From positions 1-6,000 of the forward strand of contig WFOY01000015.1 of the NCBI GenBank assembly GCA_015487835.1: 6,000 bases of DNA. Reading direction: 5' to 3'. Source of the DNA: Aquificaceae bacterium (GTDB lineage Bacteria > Aquificota > Aquificia > Aquificales > Aquificaceae). The position numbers and the translations under genes are program-made. The notes under the pieces were generated by a model. The model was not told where the DNA came from. It searched no databases and worked only from the letters and a program-made list of their open reading frames with translations. Positions 1 to 5,919 of the stretch are shown one piece after another; within the stretch, counting starts at the first letter, position 1, and every line of letters begins with the position of its first letter.

Positions 1-298
1 CTACCTTAACCTCGGTGCCAGCCCTGTAGAAGCCAGCTGAGTCGACTATTATCCCTATATCGTAGAACTTCCCGTCCGGTAAAGATACCACCTCCTCCAC
101 ATGGGGTATGAAGTCCAAAAAATGGGGAACGTGGTCCTTGCAACCCACAGTTACATCCTTTCCCTTCTTCTTCAGGAACAGATAGAGAGCCATAGCACTA
201 CCGAGTGCGTCCCCGTCCGGGTTCTCGTGGGTGAGTATGAGCACGGACCCTTTGGTCTCCTTGAGAAGTTCTACGATCGGGACCGTCTCACGTTTCAT
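1..298 (-). CDS. nrnA: DHH-family phosphoesterase, NrnA-like (oligoribonuclease / pAp phosphatase), N-terminal part, runs off the window
   Basis: Seen: a minus-strand frame opens at ATG 298 and stays open to base 2, giving 99 residues with the C-terminus outside the window. An AGGAGG Shine-Dalgarno lies at 306-311, 7 nt before the ATG, which fixes the start. The first DHH-superfamily motif is clear: THENPDGDALGS at residues 23-34, with H24, D28 and D30 as expected metal ligands. A second motif, IIVDSAGFYRAG around residues 83-94, supplies D86. Family knowledge: NrnA proteins are cytoplasmic Mn-dependent enzymes that degrade 2-5 nt RNAs and dephosphorylate pAp to AMP; they have a DHH domain followed by a C-terminal DHHA1 domain, which is not visible here. 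Context: it lies 57 bp downstream of ileS on the same strand with no convincing terminator between, so co-transcription is likely. Alternative: another RecJ-like DHH protein such as a cyclic-dinucleotide phosphodiesterase. The missing C-terminus prevents a firm choice. Confidence 0.82.
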   Translation of the reverse strand, partial: MKRETVPIVELLKETKGSVLILTHENPDGDALGSAMALYLFLKKKGKDVTVGCKDHVPHFLDFIPHVEEVVSLPDGKFYDIGIIVDSAGFYRAGTEVKV

Positions 299-355
299 AA
301 CTCTTCCTCCTGCCAACCAAGTTAATCTATCCTTAAACCCTCTTGTGGGTATGAT
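299..355 (-). other. ileS-nrnA intergenic gap
   Basis: These 57 bp hold the nrnA Shine-Dalgarno (306-311). A four-base inverted repeat (ACCC/GGGT on the minus strand) just after the ileS stop is too weak to be a terminator and has no proper T run. I see no good promoter, which supports read-through from ileS into nrnA. Confidence 0.5.
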
Positions 356-3178
356 TTAGGTGGTCTTATAGCCCATCCTCTCCAGTATGTCCGCACATCT
401 CCTGCAAACATCTCCTCTGAACTCCTCTTCCGGAGAGTATATCCAGCACCTTGGACACTTCTTACCTTCGGCTCTCGAGACGCCTATTTTAACACCTTTC
501 ACCTCCTCACCCTCCCCCCTTATGTCACCCCCTTCCGAAAACTCAACCTGGCTGACTGTGAGGAAATACCTAAGGTAGTCTGTGTACCTCTTGATCACAT
601 TCATAGTGGCCTCGTCTGCGAACAGAAACACCTTAGCCTCGTAAGGGTGGCCTACTGTTCCGGACTTCCTCGCCACCTCTATGAGGCGAAACACGTCGCT
701 CCGAACCTTTAGCATGAGGTCGTAATCCTTCTCAAGCTCTTGGTCCATGAGGTCCTTCTCTGGGAGAGGTATCTCGTAAAGGAAAACGCTCTCCGGGAGA
801 GAGGGGTCTATCTCTCTTATATGTTCCCAGACCTCCTCGGCGGTGAAGCTGAGGAAGGGAGCGAGGGATGTGGTCAGGCTGACAAGCACTCTGTACATGG
901 CTGTCTGGGCGGACCTTCTCTCCCAGCTGTCCGGTGGGTAAACGTACAACCTGTCCTTGACCACGTCCATGTATATGGCTGATAGTGTGGTTACGCAGAA
1001 GTTCCTAACCGCATGGTACACCCTGTGGAAGGTGTAGTCTCTGTAGTGTCTGTGGATCTCCTCCAGGAGGTGCTGGAGTCTTGACAGAACCCACCTGTCG
1101 AAGTGGTGCATGTCGCTGTATGGAACGGATCCTTTGACCGGATCGAAGTCGTAGAGATTGGCCAGGAGGAACCTCAGGGTGTTCCTTATCTTTTTGTAGT
1201 CCTCGGCGAGGTTTCTGAGTATGCTGTTTCCGAGCTTCACGTCCTCCGTGTAGTCCTCTGAGACGACCCATAGCCTGATCAGGTCAGCACCGTACTTCTC
1301 TATGATCTCCTGGGGTGATATAACGTTGCCGAGAGACTTGGACATCTTCCTCCCCTTCTCGTCCACCGTAAAACCGTGGGTGAGGACGGCCTTGTAAGGT
1401 GACTCTCCGTAAGAACCCACCGATTCGATCAGGGACGCCTGGAACCAACCTCTGTGCTGGTCCGAACCCTCCAGGTAGAGGTCAGCCCTCTCAAAACCCA
1501 TGGGTCTTACAACGGCAGCGTGGGAGCAGCCTGAGTCGAACCAGACGTCCAGTATATCCTCCTCCTTTTTGAACTCCGTCCCTCCACAGGACCTGCACCT
1601 GTAACCTTCGGGGATCAGGTCCTTCTCATCCTTATCGAACCATACATCGGATCCGAACTCGTAGCTGGCCACCAGGTTGGCCACATGTTCGAAGATATCC
1701 CTGTCCGCCGCTATCTCACCGCACTTCTTGCAGTAAAAGACTGGTATAGGCACACCCCAGTACCTCTGCCTAGATATGCACCAATCCGGTCTAACCTCTA
1801 CCATGCTCCTTATCCTGTTTCTGCCGTACTCGGGGATCCAGGTTACCCTGTCTATCTCCTTCAGGGACCTCTCCCTTATGGTCTCCCCATCCACGGTAGC
1901 CTCCATGCTTATGAACCACTGGGGTGTAGCCCTGAAGATGACGGGGTTCTTGCACCTCCAGCAGTGGGGGTAGGAGTGGGTTATCCTACCTTCGTGGAGG
2001 AGATGCCCTGATTCCCTTAACCTCTCTATTATCACCTGGTTAGCATCGAAGACCCTCATACCCCTTATGAAGTCTGGTGCAGGTTCTACGAAGAGACCCC
2101 TGTCGTCTACTGGTGCGTAAGGGTCAAGGCCGTACCTCTTCCCTACGGTGTAATCCTCCTGGCCGTGTCCTGGGGCCATGTGAACTATACCCGTCCCTGT
2201 GGACGTGTCCACGAACTCGGAGGGGAAGACCCTCCACATGTTCTTCAGGGTCTCCTCGGAGAGGTAGCCCTTCATGTCCTCCTTTTTTACAAAGGGATGC
2301 TTATATCTAAGACCTATGATCTGAGAACCTTTAACCCTCTTTACAACCTTACCCTCCAGACCGGACACCTTTAGCAGGTCGTCCACAAGGTCTTCCACAA
2401 CTATTAGGGTGCCCTTCTCAGTTTTCACGTAGGCGTAAGTGAAATCCTCTCCAACCATGACCCCCAGGTTTGCGGGGAGCGTCCAGGGTGTGGTAGTCCA
2501 TATGACCAGGCAAGTATCCTCCTCCCCCTCAACGGGGAACTTAACGTATATGCTCGGGTCCTCCCTCTCCTGGTACTCCACCTCAGCCTCCGCCTCTGCG
2601 GTGGTGTCGTATATACACCAGTAGACTGGTTTCTTGCTCCTGTAAACGGCCCCCCTCTCAAAGAACCTGCCTATCTCCCTTATCTCCTGGGCCTCATAGT
2701 TTGGGTCCATCGTGAGGTAAGGGTTGTCCCAGTCTCCCAAGACACCCAACCTCTTGAACTCCTCTCTCTGTATCCTGACGAACTTCAAAGCGTACTCCCT
2801 GCACAGCTTCCTGAACTCACCCTTAGGGATGTCCTCCTTGCGTACGTTCTGTTTTTTCAAGTTCTTCTCCACCTCCCTCTCTATGGGGAGGCCGTGACAG
2901 TCCCACCCGGGTATGTAAATGACCCTCTTTCCTGTCATCAGGTTGTACTTGTTAATTATGTCCTTGAGGATCTTGTTGAGGGCGTGGCCTATATGGATGT
3001 TCCCGTTAGCGTAGGGGGGACCGTCGTGTAAAAGGAACACCTCCCTGCCCTCACCTTTTTCCTGGATCTTTTTGTAGAGATCTTTCCACCTTTCCAGAAT
3101 AAGAGGCTCCCTTTTAGGTAGGTCCGCCTTCATAGGAAACCTGGTTCTTGGCAGGTTCAGGGTCTCTTTATAGTCCAT
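356..3178 (-). CDS. ileS: Isoleucyl-tRNA synthetase (class Ia)
   Basis: Charges tRNA-Ile with isoleucine in the cytoplasm using ATP, and hydrolyses mischarged valine. The 940 residues match the usual bacterial length (about 930-940). Visible in order: class I HIGH signature at residues 62-65, preceded by DGPPYANG (52-59); the CP1 editing domain with WTTTPWTLPAN (227-237) and HMAPGHGQEDY (333-343), where D342 corresponds to the conserved editing aspartate; two CxxC pairs in the region before the DVWFDSG block; KMSKS at 611-615; an anticodon-binding helical domain; and a C-terminal zinc site formed by C908, C911, C925 and C928 (CPRC/CRRC). This is the bacterial form with the C-terminal zinc finger, not the eukaryote-like mupirocin-resistant form. 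Start: ATG 3178 has GGAGG at 3186-3190, 7 nt upstream. The leader is only about 20 nt, leaving no room for a T-box. It is divergent from hup and probably co-transcribed with the downstream nrnA. Confidence 0.98.
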   Translation of the reverse strand: MDYKETLNLPRTRFPMKADLPKREPLILERWKDLYKKIQEKGEGREVFLLHDGPPYANGNIHIGHALNKILKDIINKYNLMTGKRVIYIPGWDCHGLPIEREVEKNLKKQNVRKEDIPKGEFRKLCREYALKFVRIQREEFKRLGVLGDWDNPYLTMDPNYEAQEIREIGRFFERGAVYRSKKPVYWCIYDTTAEAEAEVEYQEREDPSIYVKFPVEGEEDTCLVIWTTTPWTLPANLGVMVGEDFTYAYVKTEKGTLIVVEDLVDDLLKVSGLEGKVVKRVKGSQIIGLRYKHPFVKKEDMKGYLSEETLKNMWRVFPSEFVDTSTGTGIVHMAPGHGQEDYTVGKRYGLDPYAPVDDRGLFVEPAPDFIRGMRVFDANQVIIERLRESGHLLHEGRITHSYPHCWRCKNPVIFRATPQWFISMEATVDGETIRERSLKEIDRVTWIPEYGRNRIRSMVEVRPDWCISRQRYWGVPIPVFYCKKCGEIAADRDIFEHVANLVASYEFGSDVWFDKDEKDLIPEGYRCRSCGGTEFKKEEDILDVWFDSGCSHAAVVRPMGFERADLYLEGSDQHRGWFQASLIESVGSYGESPYKAVLTHGFTVDEKGRKMSKSLGNVISPQEIIEKYGADLIRLWVVSEDYTEDVKLGNSILRNLAEDYKKIRNTLRFLLANLYDFDPVKGSVPYSDMHHFDRWVLSRLQHLLEEIHRHYRDYTFHRVYHAVRNFCVTTLSAIYMDVVKDRLYVYPPDSWERRSAQTAMYRVLVSLTTSLAPFLSFTAEEVWEHIREIDPSLPESVFLYEIPLPEKDLMDQELEKDYDLMLKVRSDVFRLIEVARKSGTVGHPYEAKVFLFADEATMNVIKRYTDYLRYFLTVSQVEFSEGGDIRGEGEEVKGVKIGVSRAEGKKCPRCWIYSPEEEFRGDVCRRCADILERMGYKTT

Positions 3179-3206
3179 TCAAAAACCTCCGGATCGACAG
3201 AAGATA

Positions 3207-3235
3207 ATTATAGAACAAAGAAAAGACTTGCAAAA
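3207..3235 (-). promoter_or_regulatory. Predicted sigma70-type promoter of ileS(-nrnA)
   Basis: On the minus strand a perfect TATAAT (-10) lies at 3212-3207. It is preceded by TTTTGC at 3235-3230 with a 17-bp spacer; a frame shifted to TTGCAA would leave only 15 bp. The expected start of transcription is near 3200, giving a leader of about 20 nt that holds just the GGAGG ribosome-binding site. The -35 match is modest, so the call rests mainly on the -10 and its position. It overlaps the hup promoter on the opposite strand. Confidence 0.6.
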
Positions 3236-3256
3236 TCGATAGAAGTTATGTATTAT
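3228..3256 (+). promoter_or_regulatory. Predicted sigma70-type promoter of hup
   Basis: TTGCAA (3228-3233) and TATTAT (3251-3256) are separated by exactly 17 bp, a near-consensus sigma70 arrangement. The expected transcription start is about 3263, giving a leader of about 30 nt that contains GGGAGGG at 3279-3285 before the ATG at 3293. This placement also argues against the in-frame ATG at 3248, which would lie upstream of the transcript start. Confidence 0.72.
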
Positions 3257-3292
3257 CTATATCAGCTTAAATTCTATCGGGAGGGTTGTGCT

Positions 3293-3565
3293 ATGACAAA
3301 GGCTGAGCTTGTTGCGGAGATCGCAAAGCAGGCAGGCATCACCAAGAAGGAAGCTGACGCAGCCCTGAAGGCTGCTGTTGTAGCTATAGGAAAGGCTCTG
3401 AAGAAGGGGGAAAGGATCGCCATCCCAGGTCTCGGCATATTCACCGTAAAGAAGAGGGCAGCCAGAAAGGGAAGGAACCCCAGAACAGGTCAGGTGATCC
3501 AGATACCAGCCAGAAAGGTGGTGGCCTTCAAGCCAGCCAAAGACCTCAGGGAGAGTATAAAGTAG
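3293..3565 (+). CDS. hup: HU family DNA-binding protein
   Basis: Small basic nucleoid protein that binds and bends DNA as a dimer. The 90 residues are the classic HU length. Visible: the N-terminal helical dimerisation part (residues 1-40, starting MTKAELVAEIAKQAG), the PGLGIF turn (45-50), RAARKGRNPRTG (55-66) forming the base of the DNA-binding arm with P63 as the expected intercalating proline, the IPARK return strand (71-75), and a C-terminal helix. Start: an in-frame ATG at 3248 would add 15 unrelated residues, has no ribosome-binding site and lies inside the predicted promoter; ATG 3293 has GGGAGGG 7 nt upstream and begins like other HU proteins. IHF is less likely because the sequence is closer to HU and no paralogue is visible. 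It is followed by a GC hairpin. Inference: encoded about 2 kb from the candidate origin, where HU aids strand opening in other bacteria. Confidence 0.96.
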   Translation: MTKAELVAEIAKQAGITKKEADAALKAAVVAIGKALKKGERIAIPGLGIFTVKKRAARKGRNPRTGQVIQIPARKVVAFKPAKDLRESIK

Positions 3566-3573
3566 ATCTCCTT

Positions 3574-3594
3574 GGGGGCGTCAGCCCCCTCCCT
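3574..3594 (+). terminator. GC hairpin after hup, possible weak or leaky terminator
   Basis: GGGGGC (3574-3579) and GCCCCC (3584-3589) form a perfect 6-bp stem with a GTCA loop, 8 nt after the hup stop. It is followed by a pyrimidine tract with only a short run of Ts before the rsmE ATG at 3597, not by a clean T tract. It could attenuate transcription between the abundant hup message and rsmE, or influence initiation at rsmE by closing right before its start codon. Confidence 0.5.
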
Positions 3595-3596
3595 TT

Positions 3597-4298
3597 ATGT
3601 ACACCTTTTTCTCCTCAAGAAGGTCGGGTTCAAAGTTTTACATATCTGGGGAGGATCTGAAACACCTCAGGGTAAGAAGGATAAGGATAGGAGAGGAAAT
3701 AGGTCTCATCCACGAAGGCAGGATTTACCGCTGTGTACTGAAAAACGTAAAGAAAAACGAAGCTGAGTGTGAGCTGGTAGAAGAGATCGATCAGAGACAA
3801 CCAGGTGTTAAGATAACTCTTTTTCAAAGTGTACCAAACGATCTTAAAACCCTGGACTTTATAGTGCAGAAGGCAACAGAAATAGGTGTGGAAAGCATTG
3901 TTCTAACGATAACTGAGAGAAGCTTTCAGATGGTCGATCCCATAACGAAGAGAAAGGAGAGGTGGAAGAGGATAGTAAGGGAAGCCATGAAGCAGTCCAA
4001 CAGACCCACAGAACTAAAAATACACGGTCCTGTAAAGGTAGAGTCTATAAGACCTGAAGAGGATGTGAGGATAGCCCTTCATCTCTCCAGGAACGCCAGA
4101 TCGCTTTCCACGCTGAAGGTGGAAAAGGAAAAGTCCTTTGCGTTAGCTGTAGGCCCAGAAGGAGGGTTCTCCAAGAGGGACCTGGAGATACTCGAGAACC
4201 TAGGGTTTACCACCTTCAGCTTAGACACTTACATACTCAGAACGGAGACAGCAGCTATAGTGGCGGCTGGCTTCATAGTGATCCTTGGAGGTCCTTAA
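3597..4298 (+). CDS. rsmE: 16S rRNA (uracil1498-N3)-methyltransferase RsmE
   Basis: Methylates N3 of U1498 in 16S rRNA, in the decoding region of the 30S subunit, using S-adenosylmethionine. The 233 residues fit the family (about 230-250). Visible: an N-terminal PUA-like part (residues 1-65, with the family opening of M, two residues and FF, then HLRVRRIRIGEEI); the SPOUT-entry motif QKATEIGV (91-98) followed by TERS; and the C-terminal SAM-binding trefoil knot with GPEGGFS (186-192) and LRTETA (214-219). Start: no other ATG, GTG or TTG exists in frame between the upstream stop (3558-3560) and 3597, so the start is forced. It has no recognisable Shine-Dalgarno; the preceding bases are CCCCCTCCCTTT after a hairpin. 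It shares strand with hup 31 bp upstream, suggesting read-through expression. Its last 26 bp overlap the 3' end of the convergent regulator gene. Confidence 0.95.
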   Translation: MYTFFSSRRSGSKFYISGEDLKHLRVRRIRIGEEIGLIHEGRIYRCVLKNVKKNEAECELVEEIDQRQPGVKITLFQSVPNDLKTLDFIVQKATEIGVESIVLTITERSFQMVDPITKRKERWKRIVREAMKQSNRPTELKIHGPVKVESIRPEEDVRIALHLSRNARSLSTLKVEKEKSFALAVGPEGGFSKRDLEILENLGFTTFSLDTYILRTETAAIVAAGFIVILGGP

Positions 4299-5625
4299 CC
4301 TTGATGCCGTATGTCTTTATCTTTCTGTAAAGGTTTGATAGGTCCGTTCCTATCCTGTCCGCCACCTCCTTGAGATCGTAGTTGTGCTCTTTAAGCTTCG
4401 CCTCTATGAAGGCCTTTTCGAACTCCATCCTCGCCTCCTTCAGCTTCTGGATCCTGAAGAGGTAGCTGTAGTCTTTCATAACGTACCCAGCGGTCATCCC
4501 AAGGTGTTCGGGCTTTATCACCTCACTATCGCAGAGGATAACTATCCTCTCGATAAGGTTCTTGAGCTCCCTTACGTTACCCTTCCAGCTGTACCTCATG
4601 AGTATCTCCTTGGCCTCGTCGGAGAGCACCTTACAGCTCTTCTTGTACTCCTCCGAGAACTTCTTGAGGAAGTACTCGGCGATCAGGATCACGTCCTCAC
4701 CCCTCTCCCTTAGGGGAGGTATCTCTATGGTAAAGACGGACAGCCTGTAGAAGAGGTCCTCCCTGAAGTTGCCTCTCTGAGTCTCCTTGCGAAGATCCTT
4801 GTTGGAGGCTGCCAGGATCCTAACATCTACCTCTATCTTCTGTATGCCTCCCAACCTGGTGAAGCTTCCAGTCTCTATAACTCTGAGGAGCTTCGCCTGG
4901 GATCTTGGGTCCATGTCGCCTATCTCGTCCAGGAAAAGAGTGCCCTGGTCGGCTATCTCGAACTTACCCTTCTTCCTCGAGGTCGCCCCCGTAAAGGCTC
5001 CCTTTTCGTAACCGAAGAGTTCAGCCTCGACGAGATCACCCGGTATGGAGGCGCAGTTGATATCGACGAAGGGACCACGTCTCTCGGAGTACCTGTGTAT
5101 CAGCTTAGCAACTAACTCCTTTCCCGTCCCGCTCTCACCGAGAATGAGCACAGGGGCTTTGCTTTTGGCTATCTTGGGTATCATGCTCTTTATCTCTTTG
5201 ATAGGTTTGGATTCTCCGATGAACTCTATATCTTCCTCCACTCCCGTCACCCTTCTGTTTGTAGATTCTCTGACAGCGTGACGTACCGTTATAAGGATCC
5301 TGTCCATAGAAAAGGGCTTCTCTATGAAATCGTACGCCCCTTTCTTTATAGCCTTAACAGCCATATCCACGTTACCGTGGCCAGTTATAACCACTATCAC
5401 CGAATCGGGAGATACGTCCCTTATCCTGTCTATGAACTCTATACCGTCCCCATCCGGCATCCAGACGTCTAAAAGGACCACGTTAAAAAACTCTTCAGAG
5501 ATCTTCTTGCTAGCCTCTTGAAGAGAGGATACTGAGGACACCCTGTACCCTTCATCTCCCAAGATATCCTCTAAAGACCTCCTTATACCTTCCTCATCGT
5601 CCACTATGAGAACCTTAGCTGACAT
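4273..5625 (-). CDS. ntrC4: Sigma54-dependent response regulator, NtrC4-like (NtrC/NtrX family)
   Basis: Two-component transcription activator that remodels sigma54 RNA polymerase by ATP hydrolysis. All three domains are present in 450 residues. Receiver (1-120): acidic pair D9/D10, phospho-acceptor D53, T81 and K103 (in FIEKPF). AAA+ (about 133-375): Walker A GESGTGK (163-169), the sigma54-contacting GAFTGA loop (209-214), Walker B LFLDE (230-234), sensor I near N275, putative arginine fingers R288/R294 and a GNVREL block. C-terminal Fis-type helix-turn-helix (about 405-445). From memory, the receiver (LDVWMPDGDGI, ITGHGN, AIKKGAYDF) and the IPKIAKSKAPVLI linker closely match Aquifex aeolicus NtrC4, which supports an Aquificales source. 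No catalytic residue is missing. The partner histidine kinase is not in the window. Start: ATG 5625 lacks a Shine-Dalgarno and may be leaderless. Target genes cannot be read from this window. Confidence 0.95.
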   Translation of the reverse strand: MSAKVLIVDDEEGIRRSLEDILGDEGYRVSSVSSLQEASKKISEEFFNVVLLDVWMPDGDGIEFIDRIRDVSPDSVIVVITGHGNVDMAVKAIKKGAYDFIEKPFSMDRILITVRHAVRESTNRRVTGVEEDIEFIGESKPIKEIKSMIPKIAKSKAPVLILGESGTGKELVAKLIHRYSERRGPFVDINCASIPGDLVEAELFGYEKGAFTGATSRKKGKFEIADQGTLFLDEIGDMDPRSQAKLLRVIETGSFTRLGGIQKIEVDVRILAASNKDLRKETQRGNFREDLFYRLSVFTIEIPPLRERGEDVILIAEYFLKKFSEEYKKSCKVLSDEAKEILMRYSWKGNVRELKNLIERIVILCDSEVIKPEHLGMTAGYVMKDYSYLFRIQKLKEARMEFEKAFIEAKLKEHNYDLKEVADRIGTDLSNLYRKIKTYGIKVKDLQGSL

Positions 5626-5631
5626 ACTTAC

Positions 5632-5661
5632 ATTTTACGACTTTCCACAATTTATCCACAA
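5632..5661 (-). promoter_or_regulatory. Possible ntrC4 promoter inside the DnaA-box array (leaderless transcript)
   Basis: On the minus strand TAAAAT lies at 5637-5632, just 6 nt before the ATG at 5625, with TTGTGG at 5661-5656 and an 18-bp spacer. The predicted transcription start falls at or beside the ATG, which would explain the absence of a Shine-Dalgarno. The -35 is the complement of a DnaA box. The match is moderate, so this is a hypothesis. Confidence 0.35.
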
Positions 5662-5693
5662 CTTATCCACAATTTGTCCACAATCCATCCACA
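5641..5693 (+). repeat. Five tandem DnaA boxes with exact 11-bp period
   Basis: Nine-mers start at 5641 (CTTTCCACA), 5652 (TTATCCACA), 5663 (TTATCCACA), 5674 (TTGTCCACA) and 5685 (CCATCCACA). Each is separated from the next by two bases, so all lie head-to-tail on one face of the helix. The middle boxes match the classical consensus and the outer ones differ by one or two bases at the 5' side, as in graded-affinity arrays at known origins. Confidence 0.85.
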
Positions 5694-5703
5694 GGCTGTG
5701 GAT
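5687..5703. repeat. Inverted repeat joining the last plus-strand box to a minus-strand box
   Basis: ATCCACAG (5687-5694) and CTGTGGAT (5696-5703) form an 8-bp inverted repeat around a single central G. It marks the point where the box orientation flips; the minus-strand box is GGATCCACA (5705-5697). It is part of the origin array and not a terminator. Confidence 0.7.
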
Positions 5704-5705
5704 CC

Positions 5706-5760
5706 AAAAAGACCTGTAATAAGTAAAATATTGATATCTCTTACAAAACCTGACAAGAAC
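5706..5760. other. AT-rich segment, candidate DNA unwinding element 1
   Basis: These 55 bp contain 15 G or C (27%), far below the coding DNA of the window. The segment directly follows the 11-bp box array. TAATAAGTAA at 5717-5726 loosely resembles the TAG/TAA trinucleotide repeats (DnaA-trios) described next to DnaA boxes in other bacteria, but the match is too irregular to claim. Confidence 0.45.
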
Positions 5761-5803
5761 TCTCCACAACGGAAGTTGTTCACGGATCGAGATTTTAAAC
5801 ATA

Positions 5804-5825
5804 TGTGGATTCAGAATGTGGAAAG
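5804..5825 (-). repeat. Pair of minus-strand DnaA-box-like sites
   Basis: TGTGGATTC (5804-5812) and TGTGGAAAG (5817-5825) read on the minus strand as GAATCCACA and CTTTCCACA, 13 bp apart. The second is identical to the first box of the plus-strand array at 5641. Confidence 0.6.
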
Positions 5826-5840
5826 TTTACAAGTTGTTGG

Positions 5841-5880
5841 TGTTTCTGTACATATTAAACAGGTATAAGTTTTTGAAAAA
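5841..5880. other. AT-rich segment, candidate DNA unwinding element 2
   Basis: Only 9 of 40 bases are G or C. It sits immediately beside the right-hand group of minus-strand DnaA boxes and ends in the small palindrome TTTTTGAAAAA (5870-5880). Either this segment or 5706-5760 could be the site of strand opening. Confidence 0.4.
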
Positions 5881-5919
5881 TGTGGAAGATCATTACACAA
5901 TGTGGATAAATGTGGAAAG
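5881..5919 (-). repeat. Right-hand minus-strand DnaA boxes
   Basis: TGTGGAAGA (5881-5889), TGTGGATAA (5901-5909, a perfect TTATCCACA on the minus strand) and TGTGGAAAG (5911-5919). The last two are 10 bp apart, and a degenerate TGTGTAAGT follows at 5921, again 10 bp on. They face the left array across the AT-rich DNA. Confidence 0.72.

Noticed and set aside
1685..2661. Several long open frames overlapping ileS on both strands
   Set aside because: They are shadows of the ileS reading frame, with low-complexity Pro/Arg/Ser-rich translations and no start signals.
3248..3292. Upstream in-frame ATG giving a 105-residue HU
   Set aside because: It lies within the predicted promoter, lacks a ribosome-binding site and adds residues unlike any HU; ATG 3293 has a good site.
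3179..3292. T-box riboswitch before ileS
   Set aside because: The predicted leader is only about 20 nt and the whole intergenic region is 114 bp shared with hup; no T-box stem or terminator is visible.
3572..3766. Plus-strand 64-codon frame overlapping the start of rsmE
   Set aside because: It overlaps a confidently identified gene in another frame and begins within the hairpin; no support as a protein.
5711..5735. DnaA-trio motif
   Set aside because: TAA/TAG-like triplets are present but irregular and not in clear register after a box; recorded only as a weak resemblance.
5674..5868. Open frame of 64 codons on the plus strand within the DnaA-box region
   Set aside because: It runs through the box array, has no Shine-Dalgarno and shows no recognisable protein features; the DNA is explained by the candidate origin.
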